The translations under genes and the position numbers were made by a program. Shown here piece by piece: positions 46,393-59,664 of a stretch of 64,000 bases of DNA (its first letter is position 1; every line of letters begins with the position of its first letter). The stretch is from positions 62,001-126,000 of the forward strand of contig JABYQR010000084.1 of NCBI GenBank assembly GCA_022592445.1. Direction: 5' to 3'. This DNA is from Cytidiella melzeri (taxonomy: Eukaryota; Basidiomycota; Agaricomycetes; Polyporales; Irpicaceae). The notes beneath the pieces were generated by a model, which did no database searches, was not told the origin of the DNA, and worked only from the letters and a program-made list of their open reading frames with translations.

Positions 46393-49300
46393 ATGTCCTC
46401 TTGGTCTGGTTCTGGCTACCCCCCTCCCCGAGGCCGTTCACGCTCGCGTTCGCCATATCGTGCAGGCTACGCGCCTTCTCGCGGAGGTGAACCTGGATAT
46501 CCTCCACCTGATTCGTACCGCGGTGACTGGGACCCTCACGAGAGAGACAGAGCATGGCAACATTACGAGAGAGACAGGGCAGCATATGACTTTGGACGTC
46601 GTGGACGGAGTCGCAGTCCTCCACTGGCAGATGATGGTGAGTACATACCCATTCGTAAACGTGCGCACTTGCCTATACTTGTACTCCAGGTGCACGGAAA
46701 CGTCGCCGTTCTATTTCACCGTGGGAGCGCGACAGGTATGACCCAAGACCGCGATATGGGGATGACTACGGTGAGTATAGAGCTAGGTATTTGATACACT
46801 GTATTGAACAAAGCGTTCAAAGACACTCATACACGGGGTTATGGGCACGCGTCACCTCACCGTGGTCAATATCCGCCACAGCCTTCTAACCGTCGTGCAC
46901 CTCAAGACCCACACACATTTGACTACCCTGCAAGCCTCAAACAATACGCTGAATGGTTTCGATACTTCTACCCACAACAAGCTCAAGAAGAGGACAATGC
47001 GGACAAAGCAGCTGAACAAGAAGCCGGCGACGGTTCAAAGCCTCGGAACGGTATCCGAGCCCGTTGGGAAAAGTATAAGAAGGAATTTGCAGCGCAACAG
47101 GTTAGCACGCTACACCCTTTTCATGTGTCATCATGTTTCCGTGACTGCGCTTGTTCGTTCTATTCAATTTTGGGCAGTCGTTTGACTAAACGATGTTGTC
47201 ACGTCATCAGCTTCAGCGCATGTTTGAGCACCATCGAAAGTCGCCTTGGTTTGCTGAGAAGTACGACCCATCGCCTGAATTTGGCCAGCTTCGCGCACGA
47301 GTGAGGAAAGAAGGTTGGAGAGGGCTCTTGAACGCCTTCCTTGCCGATGTCGAGATAGGAAAATACGACCCGGATCTCAACGAGCCAGAGCCTGTACCGT
47401 TGTCGCCGTCTCTGAAACCGGAAACTGCAACAAATGGTGACGCTGTTCATATCAATGGCACCGATTCTGGGGGTGCGGCACCTGAGGAGTCTAAGCCCAG
47501 CGTTTCTACAGATGACACCATGCAGTTCAACGTCGAGCCCGACGATGAGGGCGGTGATCAAGATGCTGCACGTGGGGATACAAACGGCAATGCTAGGCAA
47601 AGTTCAGACTCCAGGCGACCTGCTGACCGCGGCGAGGAAATCTCCATACCCCCGGAAGGCAATCAAGTCATGATCCGTACGATACCCCCAGACATTGGGC
47701 GCATCAAGCTTGAAGATGTAAGTTGTACTTCTGTGCGGTCCTACTGCAGTAGGAGGAATTGACGCCATTGGTCAGGCCTGTACCAAAATTCCTGGCTTCG
47801 TGTACCTTGCACTCGGTGACCCACTACAGAAGCGAAATTACTATCGCGCAGGTTGGATCAAGTTCAAGGATGATGCCGACATGTCGTCTGTCATGATGCA
47901 GTTGACTGACAGGAAGGTAACAATGCTCAACATAGAACTCTCACATGTGGAATTTCATGTCTTGCGCTCTTATAGATTGAGGGTTTCAAGCTTCATGTTG
48001 CTCATATCATCAAGCCCTTTACGAGCCGGATCCGCTATGCTCCTGAGGTTGCGAGCAAGCCGGATAGGATGGCGAAAGACCTTGCCAATGCCAGAATGCT
48101 TGCTACGAGGCTTGAGGATGAGGCTGCCAGCTTGCGCCAGTTACAGACTAGATCCAATACTAATGGGACAACTGATAACGCCGACGGTCTGGAACAGCCG
48201 GATACTCATATGTCTGATGCAAACGAGGACCACGAGGACCCAGAACCCAAAGAGCGAGGCAGTGAAGCAGTGGAGAGACGGGTCGAGAAGATCATGGCTG
48301 ACCTGCGCGATCAGGGTCTTCTAGATGCGAACAACGAAAAGGCCATGGAAGAGAAAAGGGTGTGTGATCACGCTTTGTATATTTCCTCAGGTGAAATTGG
48401 ATGTTGACCGTGATTCTTTAGACGGTAATTGCTCTTGACCTTTACCTCGCGTATCTTCGTTCCGCGTTCAACGCATGCTACTACTGCGCTGTTATTACCG
48501 ATCATGTAGAGGAATTGCAGCGGAAGTGTGTTAAGCATGTCAGGAAGCCTCTGTCGAAAGCTTTGATGCAGGAGATTAAGGCTGCTGAGGCGCAGAAGGC
48601 TGAGCAAGATGCAAAGAACGGGGAAGAGGGAGACAAGGAGGGCGACAAGGAAAAAGATGTTCCGTCAAAAGAGAAGACTGAGGGCCGAGATTGGAAGCGT
48701 AACGGTACGTTGTGTTGAAACAGTATCTGCGGCCAAGATGTCCTTACACCGCTGTATTTTGGCAGACGAGCGTTGGCTAGAGTGGCTCGACTCTAAAATC
48801 GCACTACTAATCAACCGAGACGGTGTTGATCCTCGCAACTACAGCGGCAAAAATTACGATGAGTGCGTATTGGTCATACCTCTGACACAGCGTTTCTAAT
48901 ACAGCCACAGGGAACTGAGTAAAGCTGCTGAACCTCACATTAAGCAAGAGGACGAAGGAAAGTTCAGATGTAAGACTTGTCAGAAGTTGTTCAAAGCCAC
49001 GTCGTTCGTCGAGAAACATATTGCCAATAAGCACCCTGATCTTGTCAAAAGTTTGGAAGAGGTGAGCTAGATGATTCACGCACAGATTGCAATATGAGCG
49101 AGTCGTGCTGACAAACTTGCCCAGATTCCATACTTTAACAACTTTGCTCTCGATCCACACCGCATCCAGCCTTTCACGCACCCTCCTCAACCCACAGGCG
49201 GTGCTGGTCAAGCACCCCCACCGCAAGCATATGGACTACAAGCGCCTACATACCAGCCCGCGGATTTTGGTCGTGGTGGTTACCACGGGGCGTATCCAGG

Positions 49301-49685
49301 TTATCCTGCTCCATACGCAAATGGCGGGTTCTGGCCCGATCCGTACGCCCACCCCGCTATGCCTCCTCCTGGATATCCTCCGCCACGCGGTCAAGAAATT
49401 CCAGCGAGGCGGTTAAGTGACCGCATAAGTGGTTATGCACCTGGTTATGAGCAGTCTTCGGAGATATTAGCTGCTCCTGCTTCGGCAGGCCTTCCCGCAA
49501 AACCTGCTGCGATATTGGAACCTGGACCTGGAGGTAGACGAGGTGGCCGTGCTGCAAGCATGAGTGGCGCTCTACCCCCGCCACCTCCCGACGCCAAGGA
49601 GGACCCCAGGGCCGCTGCAGGCAGGAAGGTCAGCTACCACGATATGGACCTAGTGGCTGAAGGTGACGTGGAGTTGACGTACTAA
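46393..49685 (+). CDS. ARS2: ARS2/SERRATE-like zinc-finger protein (Pir2)
   Basis: Nuclear cap-binding-complex partner that directs RNA processing and decay. The RS/RD-rich N-terminus (GRSRSRSPYRAGYAPSRGG) is followed by the ARS2 N-domain (FDYPASLKQYAEWFRYFYP, then FEHHRKSPWFAEKYDPS). An RRM-like part reads VMIRTIPPDIGRIKLEDAC and RAGWIKFKDDADM. The core helices include EEKRTVIALDLYLAYLRSAF and NACYYCAVITDHVEELQRKC. WLEWLDSKIALLINRDGVDP precedes a single C2H2 finger (CKTCQKLFKATSFVEKHIAN, then KH). The Pro/Gly/Tyr-rich tail ends DVELTY. About eight short introns interrupt it. All blocks occur in family order. Confidence 0.94.
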
Positions 49686-50120
49686 GCTGGCCTATACTTT
49701 CTTCATTGTACACTTGTTTTGGAGTGGTCTTTGTTACACTGCATCTTACATCTGGTTACTGGGAGATGTTAATAATTATATGAATCATTCATCTGTCCGC
49801 TCACTTTTACCTGGTACACACACTAGCTCGACTGCGGCGCCAGAATTACCGGCTGATGCTATGTGCAGAGGCGTGCAGGGTGTTTGTCAACGAGCACAGG
49901 TTGCAATGCTGCGCGGCGCTGAAGTTTCTGGACTGTCGGCTCTGCAACTCCAGCGTGCCTCAAGCTCAAGATCTGAAACCTCAAACTCTTTATGGAGAAT
50001 TATGAGCCTGTATCTGTAGTATCGCAGCGAGAGTGACGCAAGGAGTTACTGAGACTGTGAGGACCTCAGGTCTTAGGCCTCAGGCGGATAAATCTTCAAA
50101 GAGAGGGCGCCAATTCCAAC
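49686..50120. other. Intergenic
   Basis: About 0.43 kb, ARS2 3' region and SSK1 promoter. No feature recognised. Confidence 0.4.
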
Positions 50121-53100
50121 TTGAAAGGCGGATCCGGACTTTTGTGGTTGCGCACGACCTCGAAGGCTGGCCTCAACGACAAGCCCTGTTCACGGTCTCA
50201 ACAACTCTCTTCAACTGCGCTGTACTCTCCGTCGTCGTCGCCACCACGTTCCGATAGTCGCGAATCGCGCATTCGCCGCCTAGTCCGTTGGCCAGCGCAC
50301 TTCTATTCACCCACAGGTCGGCGCAATGACCGGGACGAGACTGCCAGCAGTCAGAATCCCTCAGGTCTCCCCAGGACATGGCGGCGATGAGGAAAGCGTC
50401 GGGCAGGAATCTGTGATCGTGGACCTCGCTCCCTCCAACAAGTTTGGCTTTGCCTGGCCGACAGAGCAGCCTTCCACAATACCGATCCCACTGGCAACAG
50501 ACCGGCCTGTCTCTCTCAGCTCGTCGGACGGAGAGACTGACATGTCGGAGGAGGAGGTCAGTGCTCCATCAAGGAGACAAGCGAGGCCGGAGGATTTTGG
50601 TGACAGCTCTGAGTTCACTACGCCCACTAATAACCTGAATCTGGAGCGCAATCCGTTGGACGATGGCAGGCTGGCTCCTCCATTACCAGCGCCGCGTCTT
50701 TCTCGAGCTTTCTCCATGCCATTACCTTCACAACTCGGCTCGCTCTTACATCCCAGACGGCCCAGTGGTTCACCCGGCTCGATAGCTACGCCCATGCTAG
50801 AGAGTTCTTCCGAGCTCGAGCACTTTCGGGAGCTGTCGTTGGAACTGGCGGACTCAGTGCAGATGGTTATACAGACGTTACTGCAACTTTCTCCTCCGCA
50901 AGTATTGGATCCGGTCAAGGAGCAGTTTTCTGCATGCTCACTCTCCATCCCCACACCGTCGATTTCAGCTATGTTCACCTCCATGAAGAACCTCAACTAC
51001 ATGTCTGCCAATATGTCTGCCCTTTCTATGGATACGGTTTCTTCCGCTCTCGACTCGCCGGACGCTTCTTTCAATCCCAATCTGCAGAATGATTTTGATG
51101 TCGGTGAAATGCTTCAGAGCGTCGGGGACGCTCTCGGCGGGGTTTCAGCGCACGCCGGCGTTGACCTTGTTCTATTTCATGGCGATATTGGGTTGAAGCA
51201 CATCTCTGTTAAAGGCGACGAAAATGGCTTGTCGTATACCCTCTCTCACGTGCGCTTCCTGCCTTCTTCACTCGTCCATATTCTTGGCTGAAGTATCTCT
51301 CAGGTTATACGTCAAGTGATTGCTTGTTCCAAACCAGGAGACACAGTTGAAGTTGGCCTGTATATTGAGACGAGCGAAAGAGATTCATCCATACTAGGCG
51401 GCGACACCTCGTTCACTTGCAGCTTTCATATTCTGCAGAGATTCACAGGCGATGAGGACAGTCCTATGGAATCCCGGAATGGAAACCTCACATGCGATGT
51501 GCCCCGCCCTCCTCCTGCGTTCGACACACTCATTCTCCGACGTCTATTACGACATATCGGCGCTTCTCTTAGAACTGAATCTGGTTCGCCAGACTCTTCA
51601 ATTCGCTCTTACGAGATGTCGATTGTGCTCGAGCCAGGAGCACCATCTGTGGTAAATCCGACAGTGGCGATAGCCCCTGAGGACGCGGCAGTACTAGGCT
51701 ACCCGGACATGCAAATAGCGAACGAACCTTCTCTCGACGAGCTCGTACACTTCGCTGAGACTTTGCGAGGTAAAAGCGTAACTCTCCACGCTAGTACCAC
51801 TGGGTCATTTGCGCATCATCTATCGAGCTATCTGACGGCATGGGGTATGAGCGTTAGTCATATGTCAACTGAAGTGGATGCCGATGGGGAGTATGAACTC
51901 CTCGGAAATGTGCCAGAACCTCCTTTACCAACTATGGATCATTCCCTGCCTTCGATAGCGGAGGGATCCTCATCCACCTCAGGAGCGCAACGGTCATCAA
52001 GTGATCCTGCCTTCATACTGATCGACGACGACGTTTCTGTTTTGCGCAGTCGGCTGCAGAAGATCAAGGCGGAGCAAGCTTACCCTCTTAATCTTCACGG
52101 GAGGAGACGACCGTCTTTGGCGTCTCATCATCGACCGCGATCCTCGCCCCAGGTCGCGAGAGTAATGGGCATGACCAACAACACCCACTCTCGCTCTACG
52201 CCTCACGTTGTCATCGTGCATTTTACCAGCCTTTCCAATTTCAAGCTCGTCAAGGATGCTATTCAGTCTGTACTCGCGCCTCAGGAAGGCTCGTTCGTGC
52301 GCGTACCTGAAGTCATCGTCATTCCCAAGCCCGCTGGACCCCGTCGATTCTTGACAGCACTACACACGGCCGTCACCCATCCAGTTGTTGATCCTTTCTT
52401 TATGCCGACAGCAACTTCGCCGATGAGTCCGGGGCTACATTCCATTAACCCGTTCTTCTCCCTTACTGGTCCGCCAAAGTCGCCAGGCGCGAGGTCAACT
52501 GCCAGTGGCCGTACGGTCTCTGATAGATCAACAAAGTCACCTAAGGAATTTGTGGACGCTGGACATACACACGCTGCTCCGCCGTCGCCTTTAGGACAAT
52601 CAGACAACATGGAATACTTTTCTGACGCTGCTTCCAAATTGGGCGGTTCCCCGGCTACCGGCCTCTTAATCCAAAGTCCAGATGGCCAGCCTACGGGTAT
52701 TTTCTTCCATCCCAAGCCTAGGTACGGCAACGCACCACGGAGTTCTAGCATGGAACGTAGTCGCACTCAAGAGAGCCCTCAAACACGACAGCGCTCATAT
52801 TCTCGTGATCAATCAAGCAATGAAGGAAGCGGGAGCAAAGTGAACAGTATTATCGTCAGCCCGCCTGCAGCTCGACCATCCGCTCGACCCACTCCGTCTG
52901 ACACGGCCGATGTCACGGGCGGTAGTTCGAGGAACAAGCATAGAGGCGCCTCTTCGTCATTCACCGAGGACAATCCTCCGCAAAGCATTGAACAGAATCT
53001 TGCTGCTTCTGGCGTAATTCCGTCGGACATTGTCGCACCCCAGCGCTTCCTGACAAGGCGACAAAGTCAACAGTCCGTGCAGCCTGCGAATAGCCCGCCT

Positions 53101-54449
53101 CCATCCCCTCAAGCACAACCGTCTGGCAAGGCTGGTAACACTCGTCGAGGTTCTCGGAGGTCGACGATGGACTCGCAAGGGCTGACGTCTACCAAGAAGG
53201 GTAAAGGCGGGCCCGATGGCAACATCGTTCCACCTATCAGCGTTCTCATCGTCGACGGTACGTGATTCACAATCGTTGGACAGTCATATAAAATTTATAT
53301 GCAAGGCAGATAATCCCATCAACCAAACGATTCTGTCCACCTTTATGAGAAAAAAGAAAATTAAGTACGACGTTGCGAAGAATGGTGAAGAAGCTGTGCA
53401 TAAGTGGCGATCTGGCGTCTTTCATCTCATCTTGGTAAGCCATTCTCCCGCGAACCTGCCCCCATCGACTCCCTAATTTGCGCGACGAATAGATGGACAT
53501 CCAAATGCCTGTGATGGACGGTATTCAAGCGACGAAGGAGATTCGTCGAATGGAGAAGGTTAGCGGCGCTGGGGGTTTTCCCTCAACTCCACAGTCCGAA
53601 GGTCAACGAACGCCCTCAGAAGCTTCGAACGATTCCCGCAATATCTCCACACCGCCCTATCGTTCTTCTGTGATTATCGTCGCCCTCACCGCATCTTCCC
53701 TTCAGGCTGACCGAGTGGCCGCACTCGCTGCTGGATGCAATGATTTTCTGACGAAACCCGTTTCACTGGAATGGTTGAACAGCAAAATTATTGAGTGGGG
53801 CTCCATCAAGGCGCTGCAGATGTGGGCGGATATCAGGCCTGAAGTGGTGAAGAGCATTTCGTCTGGGCAGAATGCCCAAGCTCAGCAGGTCGCTCGTCGT
53901 CTGCATGTACCAGAGGGACGTTCTGCTACGCCCGGTGGGGAGCGCCCTCGTTCCACGTCGATGGCCGGACGGCGGATCGCCGTGGAGAATACAGTCGAAC
54001 GAGCGCAGCATACGCCTCCTACAGACGCCTCAGCGTCTGCTGCAGATCCCCCCAAACATACATATCCAGGTATGTCGTAATTTTCTTTCCGCTCACCACA
54101 TTGACTCATCATGCAGCAGCAATGACCGCCAGCGAAGCAGCTCTTGGTTTAGCTTCAGCTCACCGTCCGCAGTTACCCGGTGAGTGATCTGCACAATAGA
54201 CATGCCTTGTAAGCTTATGATTTGTATTCGGTAGCGGACGGCGGAAGGGTATCTTCAGACGCTATACAAACTTCTGTCATACCACCGACGCCAGAAGCAG
54301 CTGTCGTTCCTTCATCCGTAGACGCTGCCGTTGTGGGAACTCCTACAATACCTGGAGTATCTGCAGCTTCGGACGAACAAAAAGAGGATTCAGTGCCCTC
54401 TGTCAGCGCAGACTGTCAGCCTGGCCCACCACATCCACAACCGCAATGA
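50121..54449 (+). CDS. SSK1: Response regulator of the HOG pathway, Ssk1-like
   Basis: Final response regulator of the multistep phosphorelay that activates the SSK2-type MAPKKK in osmotic/oxidative stress. From an in-frame ATG at 50326, exons 50326-51249, 51304-53257, 53310-53434, 53493-54069, 54117-54179 and 54235-54449 give 1,285 residues. The upstream frame from 50121 (SSSPPRSDSRESRIRRLVRW) looks coding and joins through a 34-nt intron (50317-50350), so the true start is uncertain. A long disordered N-terminal part precedes the receiver: ISVLIVDDNPINQTILSTFM, LILMDIQMPVMDG (phospho-acceptor Asp), a Ser/Pro-rich insertion, VIIVALTASSLQADR and AAGCNDFLTKPVSLEWLNSK. The insertion is usual for fungal Ssk1. 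The C-terminal tail is Pro/Ser-rich. Confidence 0.93.
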
Positions 54450-55622
54450 CGGTACGGGGCGACTCTCGGGATGTTGGCGTGGCTTGCCCTTCCCATCATC
54501 CTACCTCTTGTCCCGAGGGTCGCCGGGTACTTCAGCAAATTTTTCTGAGTCTTGAACCATGGATTTGTGGATATTCTCATGCTGGAACTGTGTTTGTTTT
54601 TCTCCTCTGGGCTTTGTGGTGCTGCAAACGGTTATTATTCACATGCTTTATACCCCCTTGTGCGCATTTGTACTATTCTCATTCACGTATGTTCGACAGT
54701 CCTTCGCAATCGTAGTCGACCGCTCTTCATTGCCGTTTATTCGCTCATCTAGCTTCTGATCATATATTACTCTACCAGCTGTATACAGTCGGCCCCGAGT
54801 CGAAACATTCATTTGTAGTTATAAAGGGTGTGGACGTTCACTAGTACTGGCACTCCATTAGATAGCGTACATCACACACACGGTCGATGTAGCCTCCATA
54901 CACGATGTTTCACTAGCACGAAATTACACGCTGCTCGTCTCCTTTTCATGTTCGCAGTCGAAGCTTGTCCGCCTGGCCGACGATAACTTTGTGCGTCAAC
55001 GATGCGTCAGTGGTACCCAGTACCGCGGTCCCCTCGCGGCAGCTGCCACGTCGAAGTTCAATACATAAGAATGCATCAGACCCCAATATTCTTTCCTGAC
55101 CCAATCAGCGAGGAACGAGAGATCATCGCGGAACCTTTAGTGCATCGCGGGAACCGTTTTGCGAGGAGGCTTGTTAAGATTTAGTCTTGGTGCGTGACTC
55201 CTTGGGAAAATACAGCCTGATTCATGCTTGGTTGGCGTCTCAACAACGTTCTGTCGTGACATGTCGAATCATGAATAAGATGGATTATTGCCGCCAAGGT
55301 TGAGAACAGCGAAAGGCAAGCCGAGGAGCGGCACGTTGTCGGAGATCATAAAAGCTGCAGATAAGATCGGTTCAATAGCGGGCTGCTTGGCGTCTATCTC
55401 GCTCAAAGAGTGCTAGCGGCGCTTGGATGAACTACGGCAGAGGGCGCTTGTGCCAGGCGGACTTTAACATTCGGACTCAAAGCTTGGAGGCATGCCCGGT
55501 AAATCACATCGTTGTGCTCGTTGAACACCGTCCACAACCTCCACCTCGTTTGCTCGTTGACCTCGACCGTAGCCAAATCAGTTCTTCGAGAGTGCCTCGT
55601 GTTGCTGCAGGCGTTTGGCAGG
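54450..55622. other. Gene-free interval
   Basis: About 1.17 kb between SSK1 and the JmjC gene. Short frames only. It should hold the SSK1 3'UTR and the JmjC promoter; upstream non-coding exons cannot be excluded. Confidence 0.45.
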
Positions 55623-58600
55623 ATGAACGGCGTGCACGACCACCACCACAAACGGACATCAATCACTGAGCTTCTCAATCCCAGTCCCCCTTCGCTCCCC
55701 CCTCGCACCTCGCTCGATCCTTCCTTCAACGCCAGCAACCTCAATGGGCTCGCGGGACCACCGTACGGCGCGCCCTCTCATCCAGCACAGATGGGGCCAC
55801 CTGGACCTTACCATCCTGCCCTTCAAGTAAGCGGTGCTGGCAGTTCATTCAGTTTGAGAGCTGCAAATTGGGAAAAAGGAGAAAATCAGCAACTGGCGCC
55901 GCGTCGACCTGATGCAGACGCTGTGGCCGCCGCTGCTTGTCGCTACGATCCAGGCAGCAGCAATAGCAGCAACAATACTCAATCTCACCAGCAACCACCG
56001 TCTCATGTCTACCCTGACCAATACCATCAACCACGACCCAGGTCGGTGGAAGGACCTGCCAACTACGGCATCGGCATCCAGAATTGGCCGCATAATTCTC
56101 ACGATCCTCAACCAGCCATCCAATATGCTGCACCACCGCTGCTGTACGCGGATGAAAGAACAGGTACTGTAGCTAACTTTTTGTCCTTTGTCTCGTCCTC
56201 TCATCTCTACTCGCGGCCTTGCTCAGGAGAAGCTGTACACAAGAGTATGCGTCCGCCCTACATCCTCGCGTATCCGTGGCTCACGCATGTACCGTGCCAG
56301 ACTACGCGCCAACACAGTTTGAGCAGCAACAGCATCCAGACATGGCTGCCAATTACCCACAAAATGGTTGTTATCCGATCTTTTACGGCGGTCCAGCTTG
56401 TGTGGTTCTAACTTCTTCATTCAGCTTTTCAAAACGCTGAAAGGGTCTCTGTTCGCCTTCTAGCCCAACGGACCGTGCCCCAGCAAATGCCGCCTCAGCA
56501 TCGTATGCAACCCGTGTACATGGGGCATCCAGGCATGGGACCAGGCATTGCGTTGATACCATTCATGATGCCGCAACCACAACCACAATTACCACCACAA
56601 CCACAACCGGAGCCGCAGTCGCAGTCACAGTCGCAGCCGCAACCCCCACCCCCACCGAAACGTGGCATGTCACCAGAAACGGATGAACCGAAAGCGAAAA
56701 AGGTCAAAGGGAAAGGAAAAGTTCCAGACAGTGCTAGTGCCGGTGAGTACAGCTTTTCACACGGCGAGCAGTGTATGCTCAAGAACATCTCTAGCAACTT
56801 CGAGGCGCGGGTACAACAACAAGAAGCGCAGTGAAGCTGCAGGGCATAATAGTGCGTGCTGCGCGTTGTATTTGGATGTTGTTCAATGCTTAGCTTGCCT
56901 GTGTCATTGTACGGATTCAGGTGTTAATGGGAGGAGCAAAGATAGGGCAAACAGCATGAGTGAGTGCTCACTCATCTGTCGCAAGGTCTTCATTTAAACA
57001 CCATTAGGTTCGATGCCGTCGTCGTCAGAACGTGGTGTAGTCGTTACGCAAGACGGCCCATTTGGAAACATGGCACTGGTCCCGGAACTACAATTCGCAC
57101 GCTGTATGTCAAACCGGTATCGAAACGAGGAGTTCCCTCGTTGCGTATCATGCACTCGCCGTTGGGCCGGCGATACATGTCGCTTTCAAGGCATACGCTT
57201 CTTCCTGAAGGACCCTGACAGAGCTATTGTCGCCATCAGCTTCGTAGAAACTATAAAGGCTGATGGCCCTTCCATGAACTTTCCTGTGAAGTGGAACGCT
57301 ACCCTCGAGCTTGCTCATATCACCCGTATCAAGGTTAGAGGTTACCGCTACAATTGTGACTTAATGCTGACTTCATCTCCGCAATCCAGAAAACCGTGGC
57401 AAAGGCGCTTCTCCCCGTCTTGGAACAAGAAGCGGAACATGTCAAGATGCAAGACGTGATTCGGCGACCAAGGGAAAGCGAAGTGCGTGCAACATGTGGT
57501 GAGTGCAATGACTGATCCTAGCGAATGTTATTAAACACACACATCTAGACACCTGCATGACCTCCATTTTCTCGAGTAGTTGGATGTGTCGTTTATGCGG
57601 GCGCGAAGCTTGTCATGAATGCTTCGAGCAGGTGAAAGAACTAACCACCGACCTTCCCGGGGCGACAGAGGCTGAGCAAGCCGCGCTACAAGCACGCCGT
57701 GAGAAACACGCGCATGTCAACCCCTTTTTCCTCTCATGTACTCGCCGGAACGAGCATCGCGCCATTGACTTCTCTCCAATGACCAGGTTTAGCAAGGAAG
57801 AGCTTCAACAAACCATACACGATATGCAAGTGTTCCTTGCGGGCTCACAATCGATGGACGCATCCGCTGAGAATAGTGTTGTAAATGGTGAAGGCTCACA
57901 ATTGATTATCGCTTCTGCGCCGGACAGTAATTCAGTGGGCAGCTCTCACGCTCAAGTAGTCAGTGGGCATGCGACGGTTGCATCCGACCCCTCTACATCC
58001 TCTCCCGCGGCTACCTCAACTACTCCGGGAATAATTCCGTCCACGCCAGAGGACTCCGCGATACCTCCGCAACCTTCCTCTTTTACTTCATCAGTCTCAG
58101 GATCTACGTCTCAGCCTTCTTTTACGCCATCGCCCATACCAGCGCACACTCCGCGGTACTTTACCGATGTTGAGCTCACAGATGATGTATTTCAGCAGGT
58201 CTGGTCTTTGGGCGAGCCGTTGGTTGTCACTGGTGTTCTGAAGAGATTCGCGTTGCAGTGGACGCCAGACTACTTCAAGGCTAGGTATGGCAGCCAGAGC
58301 TGTCTCATATTAGAATGCCAGAACGATCAGAACAAACGTATCACGGTCGGAGAGTTTTTCTCGCTCTTTGGTCAATATGAGGGCCGCCGCGACTGCTGGA
58401 AGCTCAAGGTAAGCGCCTCATATATTGACATTTGCAACCATATCGAACACGACTACAGGACTGGCCGCCATCGATGGACTTCAAGAACGCGTTTCCAGAA
58501 CTGTACGAGGACTTTGCATCTGCTACACCTGTTCCCAACTATGTCCGACGAGACGGCGTGCTGAACGTAGCCTCACACTTTCCGAGCAATGCTGTTGCCC

Positions 58601-59278
58601 CCGACTTGGGTTTGTAGCGCTATTGCTACTCGTGAACTCCTTGCTGATATCTTTCCGCAGGTCCCAAGATGTACAATGCTATGGCTTCGTTCGAGTCGCA
58701 GGGAAGCAAGGGGTCAACACGGTTGCACATGGACATGGCGGACGCTATCAACATCATGTTGCACTCTGCTCCGACACCCGACGGGCGTCCTGGCACGGCC
58801 GCATGGGACTTGTTCAAAGCGGAAGATTCCAGCAAGCTACGCAAGTTCCTCCGCAAGAAATTCAAGGGTCAGTATCAAAACGATCCGATCCACTCGCAGC
58901 AGATCTATCTCGACAGCCAGCTTCGCCAAGAATTGTACGACGAATTTCAAGTCAAAAGCTTCAGGGTATACCAGAAACCAGGGGATGCGGTTTTTATCCC
59001 TGCTGGCTGCGCCCATCAGGTAAGCATTACCGTCATTCGTGAACGTTGCTCATTCTCATCGCCTTGCTCGCTGATAGGTGTGCAACTTGGCCGACTGCAT
59101 CAAGGTTGCCTGCGACTTTGTTAGCCCAGAGAACATCACTCGATGTGAGATATTGACCAAGGAATTCCGCGAGCAGAACCAGTCGATGGTCTGGAAGGAG
59201 GATGTACTCCAGCTGCGGACCATGATGTGGTTTGCGTGGCTGTCGTGCACTCGTCAAGAGAAAGAGATGCTCTCTTGA
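55623..59278 (+). CDS. JmjC-domain histone demethylase, KDM3/JHDM2-like
   Basis: Probable Fe(II)/2-oxoglutarate H3K9me1/2 demethylase in the nucleus. The N-terminal third is low complexity (Pro, Gln, His), with a PQPQ/SQSQ tract at about 56573-56650 and a basic RGYNNKKR segment. Then come a Cys-rich block (CMSNRY...CVSCTRRW...CRFQG) and the KDM3-type zinc finger (CDTCMTSIF, WMCRLCGREACHECF). The JmjC domain spans about 58140-59280: WTPDYFKARYG, NVASHFPSNAVAPDLGPKMY, RLHMDMADAINIM with the Fe-binding His-x-Asp, GDAVFIPAGCAHQV with the distal His, and CIKVACDFVSPENITRC. These match KDM3 closely. Exon borders between about 56160 and 57010 are uncertain, as is the start. Confidence 0.9.
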
Positions 59279-59664
59279 TTTTCTGCTTCTGCTTGATCTG
59301 TTGTATAACGTCATGCGTTTTTTCTCACTAGCCCCATCGTTCGACATTTGACATGCTTTCATCATTCTGCCCCCATCATCGTATCCATAGTGTGCTCTTT
59401 CTTGTATATCTACCCCGTTGACACTCCCTTCGACTCAGGAACTTTCTGTTTCTTCTACGGTTTCGCTACTTGGCGCATAATTCTTCTTTACACTCAATCT
59501 CATCGCCTGGAATAGTGTATATATAACGCATCGCATTCTGTAAATAGTAGCAAAAATACTCCTAGATCGCAATAGCATCATCATGCGTACTCTGCATCCA
59601 AAATCTACGAAATCCAGAAGAACTGGTTCAAGATGTAACAAGTAAGCCTAGCATTGCTGTAGAA
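59279..59664. other. Intergenic between convergent genes
   Basis: About 0.39 kb of convergent 3' ends; no gene seen. Confidence 0.45.
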
